The notes below the pieces were generated by a model. That model did not search any database and was not told the origin of the DNA. It was given only the letters and a program-made list of their open reading frames with translations. DNA of 64,000 nt from Egicoccus sp. AB-alg6-2 (lineage in GTDB: Bacteria; Actinomycetota; Nitriliruptoria; Nitriliruptorales; Nitriliruptoraceae): positions 310,001 through 374,000 of the forward strand of contig NZ_JBGUAY010000002.1 of assembly GCF_041821025.1 (NCBI RefSeq). The letters run 5' to 3'. Both the position numbers and the translations under genes were made by a program. The stretch's first letter is position 1. Each line of letters begins with the position of its first letter. Positions 20,046-29,000 of the stretch are shown one piece after another.

Positions 20046-21359
20046 ATGCGCGACCTGACCCCGCCCCGCGACACGCTCGACCCGATCGAGGTCGCGTCGA
20101 TCGACGAGTTGCGCGGCCTGCAGCTCGAACGCCTGCGCTGGTCGCTTCGCCACGCCTACGACCGGGTGCCGCACTACCGGCGCAGCTTCGACGACGCCGG
20201 CGTCCATCCCGACGACCTGCGCTCGCTGGAGGACCTGGCACGGTTCCCGTTCACGACGAAGCAGGACCTGCGCGACCAGTACCCGTTCGGCATGCTCGCC
20301 GTGCCGCAGGAGCAGGTGTCGCGGGTCCATGCCTCGTCCGGCACGACCGGCAAGCCCACGGTGGTCGCCTACACGAAGTCCGACCTCGACGTGTGGGCCG
20401 ACGTCGTGGCCCGGTCCATGCGGGCCTCCGGCGTCCGGCCCGGCATGAAGGTCCACGTCGCCTACGGCTACGGGCTCTTCACCGGCGGTCTGGGCGCCCA
20501 CTACGGCGCCGAGCGGCTCGGCTGCACCGTCATCCCGGTCTCGGGCGGCATGAGCGAGCGGCAGGTGCAGCTCATCGTCGACTTCGCGCCCGAGGTCATC
20601 ATGGTGACCCCGAGCTACATGCTGGCGCTCCTCGACGAGATGCGGGTCCAGGGCGTCGACCCCGCGGCGACGTCGCTGCAGGTCGGCATCTTCGGCGCCG
20701 AGCCGTGGACCGACGCCGTCCGTCGTGAGGTCGAGGAGACCCTCGACATGCACGCGGTCGACATCTACGGGCTGTCGGAGGTCATCGGTCCGGGGGTCGC
20801 CAACGAGTGTGTCGAGACCAAGGACGGCCTGCACGTCTGGGAGGACCACTTCTATCCCGAGGTGATCGACCCGCAGACCGGCGAGGTGCTGCCCGACGGC
20901 GAGGAGGGCGAGCTGGTCTTCACCTCCCTGACCAAGGAAGCCATGCCGATCGTCCGCTACCGGACGCGGGACCTGACCCGTCTGCTGCCCGGAACGGCAC
21001 GCACCATGCGGCGGATCGAGAAGATCACCGGCCGCACCGACGACATGATCATCCTGCGCGGGGTCAACCTGTTCCCGTCCCAGGTCGAGGAACTGCTGCT
21101 GGACGTCCCCGGCCTCGCGCCGCACTTCGAGTGCGTGCTCACCCGCCCCGATCGCATGGACCAGCTGACGGTGCGCGTCGAGGCACGCGACGGCGAGCTC
21201 GGCTCGTCCGACGAGCGGGAACGCGCCGCCGCCACGCTGCGTCAGCGCGTCAAGGCACGCATCGGCGTCAGCGTCGACGTCGAGGTGGTCGACCCCGCCG
21301 CGGTCACCCGCTCGATCGGCAAGGCCAAGCGCGTCCGCGACCTGCGCGAGCCGCGCTGA
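20046..21359 (+). CDS. paaK: Phenylacetate-CoA ligase
   Basis: This 437-residue adenylate-forming enzyme activates phenylacetate to phenylacetyl-CoA, the first step of the pathway. The ATP-binding motif is VHASSGTTGKP, and family regions VAYGYGLFTGGLGAHYGAERLG, IFGAEPWTD, YGLSEVIGPG and the C-terminal RSIGKAKRV Lys are present. The ATG has GGGAG eight bases upstream. A GTG at 20037 overlapping the paaH stop is an alternative, adding three residues. It is the last gene of the visible paa operon. Confidence 0.96.
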   Translation: MRDLTPPRDTLDPIEVASIDELRGLQLERLRWSLRHAYDRVPHYRRSFDDAGVHPDDLRSLEDLARFPFTTKQDLRDQYPFGMLAVPQEQVSRVHASSGTTGKPTVVAYTKSDLDVWADVVARSMRASGVRPGMKVHVAYGYGLFTGGLGAHYGAERLGCTVIPVSGGMSERQVQLIVDFAPEVIMVTPSYMLALLDEMRVQGVDPAATSLQVGIFGAEPWTDAVRREVEETLDMHAVDIYGLSEVIGPGVANECVETKDGLHVWEDHFYPEVIDPQTGEVLPDGEEGELVFTSLTKEAMPIVRYRTRDLTRLLPGTARTMRRIEKITGRTDDMIILRGVNLFPSQVEELLLDVPGLAPHFECVLTRPDRMDQLTVRVEARDGELGSSDERERAAATLRQRVKARIGVSVDVEVVDPAAVTRSIGKAKRVRDLREPR

Positions 21360-21427
21360 CGACGCCGCACCACGGGCGTGGTCCCGTCACCCGACGGCGA
21401 CCGCTTCGGCGAGGGTCGACGGCTGCG

Positions 21428-21619
21428 TCACGCCTGCTGCCGGCGCTCGACGAGCATGCTGCCGGCGTGCGGGACGAAGATCGAGGTGTGCCCGTCGTCC
21501 CACTCCACCTCGACGCGCAGTGGATCCTCCTGCAGCACCCGCCGGACCACGCCGTGCCGATCGACCTGGGCGACCTTGTTGGAGCGGACCTGGATGGGGT
21601 CACCCTCCCGCAACTGCAT
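21428..21619 (-). CDS. DUF1918 protein
   Basis: This 63-residue protein begins MQLREGDPIQVRSNKVAQ and has the compact beta pattern with VDRHGVVRRVLQEDPLRVEVEWDDGHTS typical of DUF1918, a small domain almost confined to actinobacteria. GGGGAGG lies seven bases before the ATG, which supports this start over the longer frame. It follows the MDR oxidoreductase on the same strand, 92 bases away. Function unknown; the fold suggests a small SH3-like barrel. Confidence 0.88.
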   Translation of the reverse strand: MQLREGDPIQVRSNKVAQVDRHGVVRRVLQEDPLRVEVEWDDGHTSIFVPHAGSMLVERRQQA

Positions 21620-21711
21620 GGCAGCCTCCCCGCACGAGCCGACACCTCGAGTGTGCACCGAAACGCACGGGGCGTCGACAGGACCTGCGATTCGTGCACC
21701 CGCTGTCGCGC

Positions 21712-22734
21712 TCACGGGACGGTGACGACCACCTTGCCGAGGGCGTGGCCGTCCTTGACGTAGCGGAGCGCCTCGGCGCTGCGGTCGAGCGGGAAGGTGC
21801 GGTCAAGGACCGGGCTCAGCGTTCCGTCCGCGACCGCCGCGGCCAACTCCTGCAGGTCCTCCGGACCGGTCGTCGCCACGATCCAGCGCAACTGCTGACG
21901 GACGAGCGGGGTGGTGAGGGAGGCGCGCAGGTTGCGTCCGAGCCCGCCCAGCCACGCGCCGCCACCCTCGCCCCCGACGATGACCAGCGTTCCCGTGGGC
22001 GTGAGCGCGCGGCGCAGGTGGGGGAGCGGACGGAGGCCCGCGATGTCGATGATCACGTCGTAGCGCCGGTCACCCGAGAGCGGGTCGGTGCGGTGGTAGT
22101 CGATGACCTCGCTCGCACCCAGCGAACGCACCAGGTCGGCCTTGCCATCGCTGCAGACGGCGGTGACCCGGGCGCCGTCGGCCACGGCCACCTGCACGGC
22201 GAACGTGCCGACACCGCCACCGGCGCCCAGGACGAGGACATCGTGCCCGGCCTGGACACGTCCGCTGCGACGGACCGCCTGCAGTGCCGTGGTCGCCGAC
22301 ACCGGTAACGCGGCGGCCTGCTCGACCGTCACGGTTTCGGGCCGGTGGAGGCAGCGGTCGGCGCGTGCGACGGTGAACTCGGCCAGCACGCCCCGGCCGA
22401 CACCGAAGACCTCGTCACCGGGCTGCGACGAGGTGACGCCTTCGCCCACGGCCACGACCGTGCCGGCGACGTCCAGGCCCGGCACCAGTCGCCGGGGACG
22501 CCGCAGCCCGGCCGCGAGGCGCACGATGCGTGGATCGCCGGCGAGCAGGTGCCAGATGCTCGGGTCGATGCCCGCCGCGGCCACGCGTACCAGCACCTCG
22601 CCGGCCGCGGGGACGGGGCGCGGCAGGTCCGCCGCCCGCAGCGCCTCGGGTGGCCCGTAGACGGGCTGGGTGATGGCGCGCATGGTCGCCACGGCATCCG
22701 GCGCGGCCGGAACTGACGCTGCGGCACTGCTCAT
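21712..22734 (-). CDS. Zinc-independent MDR-family NADP oxidoreductase
   Basis: This 340-residue medium-chain reductase is of the quinone oxidoreductase type. It has GDEVFGVGRGVLAEF near the catalytic domain, and an NADPH-binding Rossmann segment VLVLGAGGGVGTFAVQVAVADGARV. The zinc ligands of alcohol dehydrogenases are absent. It probably reduces quinones or enones. The start may be at Met18 (MRAITQPVYGPPEAL). A TetR-like operator lies upstream (22796-22814), and the TetR gene is next upstream on the same strand, so repression by that regulator is likely. Confidence 0.88.
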   Translation of the reverse strand: MSSAAASVPAAPDAVATMRAITQPVYGPPEALRAADLPRPVPAAGEVLVRVAAAGIDPSIWHLLAGDPRIVRLAAGLRRPRRLVPGLDVAGTVVAVGEGVTSSQPGDEVFGVGRGVLAEFTVARADRCLHRPETVTVEQAAALPVSATTALQAVRRSGRVQAGHDVLVLGAGGGVGTFAVQVAVADGARVTAVCSDGKADLVRSLGASEVIDYHRTDPLSGDRRYDVIIDIAGLRPLPHLRRALTPTGTLVIVGGEGGGAWLGGLGRNLRASLTTPLVRQQLRWIVATTGPEDLQELAAAVADGTLSPVLDRTFPLDRSAEALRYVKDGHALGKVVVTVP

Positions 22735-22791
22735 GAGGTGATCCGTGTCGTCCGGGGCCGGGCGGGATGCCGCGACGCTGCACCGGAAAGC

Positions 22792-22820
22792 ACCTAACCA
22801 TACGTTGTAAGGTTGGTCAA
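22792..22820 (-). promoter_or_regulatory. Promoter and TetR-type operator of the MDR oxidoreductase
   Basis: AACCATAC-GTT-GTAAGGTT (22796-22814) is an 8-3-8 inverted repeat with one mismatch. On the minus strand TTGACC (22815-22820) is a good -35, with TTAGGT (22792-22797) at 17 bases as a weak -10. The repeat occupies the spacer, which is ideal for repression. Confidence 0.68.
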
Positions 22821-22866
22821 GGGAGATGGCTCGGGCACGAGCATCCGCCGTGTGGGCGGGAGGTTT

Positions 22867-23562
22867 TCAGCCGCGCTCGAGGCGACGGGCCAGACCGTCG
22901 AGGAGGACGTCGAGGCCGAACTCGAACTCCGCCTGGTCGTCGCACCAGCCCAGCGTCGTGCCGGGGTCGTCGTGGGTGACCTCGGCCAGCATCTGCGCCA
23001 GGTGGGGCACCTGGGCCGCGAACCGCTCGAGCTCGGCCATCGTGGCCGTGTCGGCGTCGACGTCGTCGGGCGCGAACAGTTCCTGGGTGAAGCCCATGGC
23101 GCGGCTGCCGAGCGCGTGCAGGGCGTGGTGGGCCAGGTCCCAGGAGAAGCCGCCGGCGCGCAGCAGGGCCAGCACGCCGTCGAAGTAGCGCATGACCGCC
23201 GGGCTGATGGTGGAGCGGGTCGCGATCAGCTGCGGGGCCCACGGATGGCGCAGCAGCACCTCACGCGCGGCCAGGACCCGCGCGCGCAGGGCCGCGTGCC
23301 ACCCGTCGGCCCCCGTGTCGTCGACCGGGGGGACGGCGGCATTGATCTCGTCGACGACGACCTCGACGAGACCGTCGAGCAGCGCCTCCTTGCCGGGCAC
23401 GTGGTGGTACAGCGACATGGCCTCGACGCCGAGCGACTGGGCGAGGTTGCGCATCGTGACCGTCGCCAGGCCGTGCTCGTCCGCGAGTGCCGCGGCCGTC
23501 CGCAACACGCGGTCGCGGCTCAGCGGGCGACGGCGCGTCGACTTCTCCGGTGACGCGCCCAT
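22867..23562 (-). CDS. TetR-family regulator with TetR_C-like domain
   Basis: This 231-residue repressor has an N-terminal helix-turn-helix (TMRNLAQSLGVEAMSLYHHVPGKEALLDGL) and a long C-terminal ligand domain resembling the tetracycline-repressor class (WAPQLIATRSTISPAVMRYFDGVLALLRAGGFSWDLAHHALHAL region, residues 108-151). It lies 132 bases upstream of the MDR oxidoreductase on the same strand, and a dyad that fits a TetR operator sits in the gap. It probably represses that gene in response to a hydrophobic compound. Confidence 0.9.
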   Translation of the reverse strand: MGASPEKSTRRRPLSRDRVLRTAAALADEHGLATVTMRNLAQSLGVEAMSLYHHVPGKEALLDGLVEVVVDEINAAVPPVDDTGADGWHAALRARVLAAREVLLRHPWAPQLIATRSTISPAVMRYFDGVLALLRAGGFSWDLAHHALHALGSRAMGFTQELFAPDDVDADTATMAELERFAAQVPHLAQMLAEVTHDDPGTTLGWCDDQAEFEFGLDVLLDGLARRLERG

Positions 23563-23744
23563 GGGACCGACCCTCCGCTGGCCTGCTGCTGCCGTTGCGC
23601 GGGCCAGCGTAGGGCGGTGCCATGGCGGCGACGGTTTCATGGCGGCCGACGGCGTGATGACACGGCGCGGTGGTGCGCTCACGGCGAGGAGGACCTCTGG
23701 CTGAGCGCACGACCGCGCGCCGGCATCACGCGGTGTCCGGCGCG

Positions 23745-24344
23745 TCAGCGTTCGAGGCCGCGGAGGGTCATCTCCACCAGGGCGTCGGCGACCTCGTCCG
23801 CGCTCGCGCCCCGGCCGGGGCGGTACCACTCGACGAGCGAGTTGACGGTGCCGAACAGCAGCCGCGTGACGAGCGACGGATCGAGGTCGGCGCGCAGGTC
23901 GCCGTCGTCGACGGCCTGCGCCACCAGTTCCGCGACACGCCGGTCGAACTCGCGCCGTCGCTCCAGCGCGTCCTGCTCGGTGGGGGTGTTGCCCCGCACC
24001 CGCAGCAGCAGCGTGACGAAGGGCAGCTCCGCGTCGAGGACGGCGACGCTGCGCCGCACGACGTGCTCGAGGCGGTCCCGTGCGCGGCCGGTGGTCGACG
24101 CCGGCTCGTCGAGGACGGCGAACAGCGCCGAGAGGGCACGGTCGAGCGCCAACCCCAGCAGGGCGTCCTTGCCGGCGACGTGGTGGTAGATGCTCGACTT
24201 CGTGATGCCGAGCGCCGCGGCGAGGTCGCCCATCGACGTGCCGTCGTAGCCGCGTTCGTTGAACACGCGCACCGCCACGTCGAGCAGCGACGCGGCGGTG
24301 TAGTTGGGGCGGGGCGAGGCGGACACGGGTGCAGTCTGGCACAC
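23745..24344 (-). CDS. paaR: TetR-family regulator, likely PaaR
   Basis: This 199-residue TetR protein begins, after a short leader, SPRPNYTAASLLDVAVRVFN, with the helix-turn-helix MGDLAAALGITKSSIYHHVAGK. The region FVTLLLRVRGNTPTEQDALERRREFD is the same as I recall in actinobacterial PaaR proteins encoded beside paa genes. The paa operon lies about 2.4 kb away, with a palindromic operator at 14372. Start is GTG at 24344, or GTG at 24326. The symbol is an inference from resemblance and proximity. Confidence 0.78.
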   Translation of the reverse strand: MCQTAPVSASPRPNYTAASLLDVAVRVFNERGYDGTSMGDLAAALGITKSSIYHHVAGKDALLGLALDRALSALFAVLDEPASTTGRARDRLEHVVRRSVAVLDAELPFVTLLLRVRGNTPTEQDALERRREFDRRVAELVAQAVDDGDLRADLDPSLVTRLLFGTVNSLVEWYRPGRGASADEVADALVEMTLRGLER

Positions 24345-24366
24345 CGCAGCGGCGTCTCCGCGGCGG

Positions 24367-25329
24367 TCAGGCCGTGGCGCGACGCGTGTCGGCGAAACAG
24401 CGTCGATAGGCCGACGGCGTGGTCCGCAACTCGCGCCGGAAGTGCTCGCGCAGGTTGGCAGCCGTGCCGAAACCGGCCCGGAATGCGACGTGGTCGACGT
24501 CGAGGTCGGACGTCTCGAGCAACTCCTGCGCCCGCTGGAGGCGTTGCGTGAGCAGCCAGCGGAACGGCGTGGTGCCGGTGGCCTCCTTGAACCGGCGCGC
24601 GAAGGTGCGCTCGCTCATGTTCGCATGCGCCGCGAGCGTCGCCACGGTGAGGTCGTCGTCGAGGCGGCCCTGCGCCCACTCGAGCACGCCGGCGAGGCCG
24701 TCCGGCCGGATCCGCGCCTCAGGGGCGCCGTCGATGAACTGGGCCTGGCCGCCGTCGCGGTGGGGTGGCACCACCATGCGTCGCGCCACCACGCGTGCCG
24801 CCTCCGCCCCGAGGTCGTGGCGTACCACGTGCAGGGCGAGGTCGATCCCGGCGGCGGTGCCGGCCGAGGTCATCACGTCGCCCTCGTCGACGAACAGCAC
24901 GTTGGGGTCGAGCCGGACGCGGGGGAAGCGGCGCCGGAACTCCTCGCTGTGCTTCCAGTGCGTCGTCGCCCGGCGACCGTCGAGCAGTCCCGCCTCGGCG
25001 AGCAGAAAGGCGCCGGTGCAGAACGAGATGATCCGGGACCCTCGCGCATGCGCGGCGGCGACGGCCGCGACCACGTCGGGATCGTTCGCGCGGCCGGCCT
25101 CGCCGCTCGGAACCACGACCGTGTCGGCACCGACCACGGCATCGAGGTCGGCACCGGTGTGCAGAACGCCGGCGCCCGCGAGACGGACGCGTCGGCCGGG
25201 TGCGGCGAGCGTGAACGCGTAGTCCCATCCCGGGATCTCGGGCCGGTCGATCCCGAAGACTTCGGCGGCCACCGCGAACTCGAACGGATTGGCGTCGTCG
25301 ATGACGACGGCCGTGACCGTATGCGACAT
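24367..25329 (-). CDS. GlxA-type transcriptional regulator (DJ-1/PfpI + AraC domains)
   Basis: This 320-residue regulator has an N-terminal DJ-1/PfpI class I amidotransferase-like domain with the nucleophile-elbow Cys in IISFCTGAFLLAEAGLLDGRRATTHW. It ends with a double helix-turn-helix AraC domain (LAAHANMSERTFARRFKEATG; LDVDHVAFRAGFGTAANLREHFRREL). Such proteins are activators for catabolic or stress genes; the ligand is unknown. GGGGAG six bases before the ATG fixes the start. It is divergent from the small 89-residue gene. Confidence 0.9.
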   Translation of the reverse strand: MSHTVTAVVIDDANPFEFAVAAEVFGIDRPEIPGWDYAFTLAAPGRRVRLAGAGVLHTGADLDAVVGADTVVVPSGEAGRANDPDVVAAVAAAHARGSRIISFCTGAFLLAEAGLLDGRRATTHWKHSEEFRRRFPRVRLDPNVLFVDEGDVMTSAGTAAGIDLALHVVRHDLGAEAARVVARRMVVPPHRDGGQAQFIDGAPEARIRPDGLAGVLEWAQGRLDDDLTVATLAAHANMSERTFARRFKEATGTTPFRWLLTQRLQRAQELLETSDLDVDHVAFRAGFGTAANLREHFRRELRTTPSAYRRCFADTRRATA

Positions 25330-25432
25330 GCCGCGCTCCCCGGTTGGCAGGATCCTTGTGCACATCGTCACTCCTGCCAATCGCGGTTGTCAAGCGCCCG
25401 GCGCACCGTGGGGGCTACCCAAGGAGGCACCC

Positions 25433-25702
25433 ATGAACCCCACCGCACTGGCGAGTCCGGACGTCCGGGCGCAACTGCACGAACTCGCGGCACGCGTCGC
25501 CGACGACCTCGACCGGGGCGCCGTGGCCCGGGCGTGGGCACGCACCCGGGAACTCGAACGCGCGGCCGACCCCCGCGGCGTGCCCGCCCCGGCGACGCCC
25601 GTCCCCCCGGCGCCGGTGGTCGGTCGTCGGTTCGCGGCCGCACACCGGCGCCTGCTCGGCGGCCGGGCGGATGGCGAGGTGTGCCGCGACCCCGCCGCCT
25701 GA
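25433..25702 (+). CDS. Small hypothetical protein
   Basis: This 89-residue reading frame starts at an ATG behind a nearly perfect AAGGAGG site, which is the main evidence that it is real. The first ~50 residues are predicted helical (ALASPDVRAQLHELAARVADDLDRGAVARAW), then a Pro-rich stretch (PAPATPVPPAP) and a basic tail. There is no membrane segment or known motif. It lies alone between the divergent AraC regulator and the flippase-like gene 75 bases downstream. Confidence 0.6.
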   Translation: MNPTALASPDVRAQLHELAARVADDLDRGAVARAWARTRELERAADPRGVPAPATPVPPAPVVGRRFAAAHRRLLGGRADGEVCRDPAA

Positions 25703-25777
25703 CCGCTCGCCGGTGGTGGGCGACCGCCGCGTTGCGCCTAGCGTCTCCCGCACTGCAGTCGCTGGCCGGGACGAGGC

Positions 25778-26830
25778 GTGGGACGACCACCTGAGGCGGA
25801 GGAGACGTCGCCGGCGACGGGTGGGCGCAAGCGCCGCTTGCTCGGCATCGCCGTCGTGGTCGTGGTCTACGCCGTCGGCCTGGCGTTCACCAACCTGCGC
25901 GACGGGTTGGAGGCACTGCGCGAGGCGATCTGGTGGCCGCTCGCGCTGGCGTTCCTCCTCGAGGCGCTCACCGTCGCGACCCTCGCGCAGGTGCACCGCA
26001 GCAGCGCCGCCGCGGTGCGTGGCCGGATCCGCAACCGTGAGGCGCTCAACGTCTCCATGAGCGCCTTCACCGTCAGCCAGACCGTGCCGGGCGGCGGCGC
26101 CGTCGCGGGCGCCCTGATCGTCAGCCGGCTCCAGCGCTTCGGTCTCAGCGCGCCGCAGGCGACGGCCAGCATGGTGCTCACGGCCAGTCTCGCCACCGTC
26201 ACCATCGCGCTGATCGCGGCCGGCGGCATCGTCCCGGAAGTCCTCGACGCGGAACTGCCGGGCATCGCGTTGGCCGGCGTCGCCGCCCTGGTCGTCGTCC
26301 TGGTGGGGGTGGTCGCCGCCGTGGTCGCGGTGCTGCGGTCACCGCGGCTGGCTGACCGCCTGTTGGAGCGGGCCGGCCGCCTGCACGACGTGGTCGCCCG
26401 CCGCGTCGACGACTGGCGCGAGTCGCTGCGCGTCGTCCACGACGACCCGCCGACGCTCGCCCGGCTGCTGCGCATCGTGGCGTGGTCGTTGGTGAACTGG
26501 AGTGCCGACATCGCGGCACTCGGCATGGTCTTCCTCGCGTTCGGTGCCCCCGTGTCGCTGACCGTGCTCCTGGTCGGGTTCGGCGTGTCGCAGGTGGGTG
26601 CGGCGGTGCCGCTCACCCCGGGCGGGGTCGGCTTCGTCGAGAGTGGGATGGTGGCGGCCTTCGTGGCCCTGGGCACCCCGGTGTCGCTCGCCACCACCGT
26701 CGTGGTGGCCTACCGGGTCCTGGCGACGTGGCTGCCGGCACTGGCCGGCACCTACATGCTGGTCCAGCCGGTCGGGGACGCGCCGGACGGCGATGACCGC
26801 GAGGGACCGGTACGACGGGCCGACCGCTAG
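25778..26830 (+). CDS. Lysylphosphatidylglycerol synthase TM-region / flippase-like membrane protein
   Basis: This 350-residue protein has about eight membrane segments and belongs to the UPF0104 / LPG-synthase transmembrane family (MprF flippase-like half). Typical sequences are SMSAFTVSQTVPGGGAVAGALIVSRL and GVSQVGAAVPLTPGGVGFVESGM. There is no synthase domain. Such proteins are thought to move or synthesise modified lipids; the substrate is unknown. It starts at a GTG and its stop overlaps the convergent GGDEF-EAL gene by four bases. Confidence 0.85.
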   Translation: MGRPPEAEETSPATGGRKRRLLGIAVVVVVYAVGLAFTNLRDGLEALREAIWWPLALAFLLEALTVATLAQVHRSSAAAVRGRIRNREALNVSMSAFTVSQTVPGGGAVAGALIVSRLQRFGLSAPQATASMVLTASLATVTIALIAAGGIVPEVLDAELPGIALAGVAALVVVLVGVVAAVVAVLRSPRLADRLLERAGRLHDVVARRVDDWRESLRVVHDDPPTLARLLRIVAWSLVNWSADIAALGMVFLAFGAPVSLTVLLVGFGVSQVGAAVPLTPGGVGFVESGMVAAFVALGTPVSLATTVVVAYRVLATWLPALAGTYMLVQPVGDAPDGDDREGPVRRADR

Positions 26831-28920
26831 CCGGACAGGTGGCGGCCGGCGTCGGCGACGGCGCCCTCGAGGTCCTCCTGCGGCACGGGATGGGCGAGCA
26901 GGAAGCCGCTCGCCGCGTCGCAGCCCATCCGCCGCAGCGCCGCGAGCTGGTCGGCCGACTCGACCCCCTCGGCGACGACCCGCGTGCCGAGGGCGTGTGC
27001 GAGGTCGATGATGGCCGCCACCGTGGCCGCCCCGGCGGGGACGTGCAGGTCGGCCACGAAGCTGCGGTCGACCTTGAGGACGTCGAACGGGAGCCGCCGG
27101 ATCCGCGCGAGGGAGCTGTAGCCGGTCCCGAAGTCGTCGATCGCGAGCTGGATGCCCGCGGAGGCGAGCTCCGACAGTTCTGCGACCGTCTGGCCCGTGT
27201 CGTCGCTGAGCACCGACTCGGTCATCTCGAGGCCGAGCCGCGACGCCGGCAGACCGCTGTCGGCCAGCACGTCGAGCACGTGCCGGGCGAAGCCGGGGCG
27301 GGCCAACTGGCGCAGGGACACGTTCACCCAGCCGGTCCAGTCGAGTCCCGCGTCGGCCCACGACGCCACGGTCCGGCAGGCGCTGGACAGGCACCAGTCG
27401 CCGAGCGGTTCGATCAGTCCGGTGTCCTCGGCCAGCCCGATGAAGACGCCGGGCGCCACCAGCCCACGTTGGGGATGGCGCCAGCGGACCAGCGCCTCGA
27501 CACCCTGCACCTCGCCCGTCCGCAGATCGAACGCGGGCTGGTGGTGCAGGACGAACTCCTCGCGCTCGACCGCCTGTCGCAGGTCGCCCTCGAGCTGGAG
27601 CCGCGCGACGACCTGGCGGTGCGCCCGTTGGTCGTAGCGGGCGTAGCAGTCCCGTCCGGCGTCCTTGGCGCGGTAGAGCGCGACGTCGGCCGCGCGCAGG
27701 ATCTCGTCCGCCGCGTCCGTGGCGTCCATGAGCGCGATACCGATGCTGACGGTGGTGTACAGCCGATGTCCGACGACCTCGAACGGCACACGCAGGCGTT
27801 GCAGGATCCGGTCGGCGATGGTCTGGGCCAGCGGCAGGTCGGCGCCCGGGAGCAGCACCACGAACTCGTCGCCGCCCATGCGCGCGACGGTGTCCTCGGG
27901 CCGGACCGACGCCCGCAGTCGCTCGGCGGCCTCGATGAGCAGGGCGTCACCGATGGCGTGTCCCAGCGAGTCGTTGATCTGCTTGAAGCGGTCGATGTCG
28001 AGGAAGAGCACAGCCCCCTCGAGGTCGTGCGCGCCCAACAGCTCGGCGACCTGCCGCCGGTTGGCGAGGCCGGTCAGGGCGTCGTGGGTGGCCTGGTGCG
28101 CCAGTGAGCGCTGGGCCTGCTGGGCCTGCTCGCGGGCGGCCCGTTCGGCCTGCAGCAGGCGCTCGCGTTCCTCGTCGTTGCGGCGGCGTTGCCCGATGTC
28201 GCGGAAGTACACCGCGATTCCGCCCGCGGGGAGCGGATAGGCCCGGATCTCGGACCACAGGTCGAGCAGCGCGTAGTAGGACTCGAAGACCGCGGGCTCG
28301 CGACGCTCGGCGACCCGGCGGTAGACCTGCTCGAAGTCGAGGTCGCTCGGGAACTCGGCCCACAGCTGGCGCCCGAGGAGCCGTTCCCGCGGTGCGCCGA
28401 GGATGCGCTCGGCCTCGCGGTTGACGTAGGTGAACCGCCAGTCGGCGTCCAACGCGTAGTAGGCGTCGGTCATCGCCTCCAGTGTCTCGACCAGGTCGTC
28501 GCTGGCGCGCTGCTGTGCGGTGACGTCGATCACCGTGCCCACCGCGCGCGTCGGGTCGTCGGGGACGAGCCGGCCACGGACCAGGACCTTGCGCCAGGTC
28601 CCGTCGCCGGCCCGGATCCGGTAGGCGGCGTCGGCCATGGTGGGATCACCCGCGAGGGTCGCGACGGCGAGGTCGCGGTCGTCGGGGTGGACCAGTTCGA
28701 GCCAGGTCGGCAGGGAGGCGGGGAACGCGGCGTCGACGCCGACCAGCCGCCGAAGGGTCTCGTTCCAGCGCGCCCTGCCCGATTCCCGGTCGAATTCCCA
28801 GACGCCGACCCCGCCGGCCTCGCACGCCATCCGCAGCAGGTCCCCGAGTTCGGCCATCCGCTCGTGCGCCGGTGGGAGACCGAGTCGACGGCGCGGCACA
28901 CGCCCGCCCGACCCGGCCAT
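26827..28920 (-). CDS. PAS-PAS-GGDEF-EAL cyclic di-GMP protein
   Basis: This 697-residue cytoplasmic protein carries two PAS domains (about 20-130 and 140-260), a short coiled coil rich in Glu/Arg/Gln, a GGDEF domain with intact MGGDEF and an RPED I-site five residues ahead, and a C-terminal EAL domain with GVEALVRW and DDFGTGYSS. Both synthesis and hydrolysis of cyclic di-GMP are possible. The PAS domains probably sense redox, oxygen or a small ligand. GGAGG lies seven bases before the ATG. Confidence 0.95.
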   Translation of the reverse strand: MAGSGGRVPRRRLGLPPAHERMAELGDLLRMACEAGGVGVWEFDRESGRARWNETLRRLVGVDAAFPASLPTWLELVHPDDRDLAVATLAGDPTMADAAYRIRAGDGTWRKVLVRGRLVPDDPTRAVGTVIDVTAQQRASDDLVETLEAMTDAYYALDADWRFTYVNREAERILGAPRERLLGRQLWAEFPSDLDFEQVYRRVAERREPAVFESYYALLDLWSEIRAYPLPAGGIAVYFRDIGQRRRNDEERERLLQAERAAREQAQQAQRSLAHQATHDALTGLANRRQVAELLGAHDLEGAVLFLDIDRFKQINDSLGHAIGDALLIEAAERLRASVRPEDTVARMGGDEFVVLLPGADLPLAQTIADRILQRLRVPFEVVGHRLYTTVSIGIALMDATDAADEILRAADVALYRAKDAGRDCYARYDQRAHRQVVARLQLEGDLRQAVEREEFVLHHQPAFDLRTGEVQGVEALVRWRHPQRGLVAPGVFIGLAEDTGLIEPLGDWCLSSACRTVASWADAGLDWTGWVNVSLRQLARPGFARHVLDVLADSGLPASRLGLEMTESVLSDDTGQTVAELSELASAGIQLAIDDFGTGYSSLARIRRLPFDVLKVDRSFVADLHVPAGAATVAAIIDLAHALGTRVVAEGVESADQLAALRRMGCDAASGFLLAHPVPQEDLEGAVADAGRHLSG

Positions 28921-29000
28921 CCCGGTCCCTCCCGCCGACGATGTCGCAGCCGGGAACTGTATCCCCGTGGCCGGCGGCTCCGTCGGGAGCGCGGTGCTGC

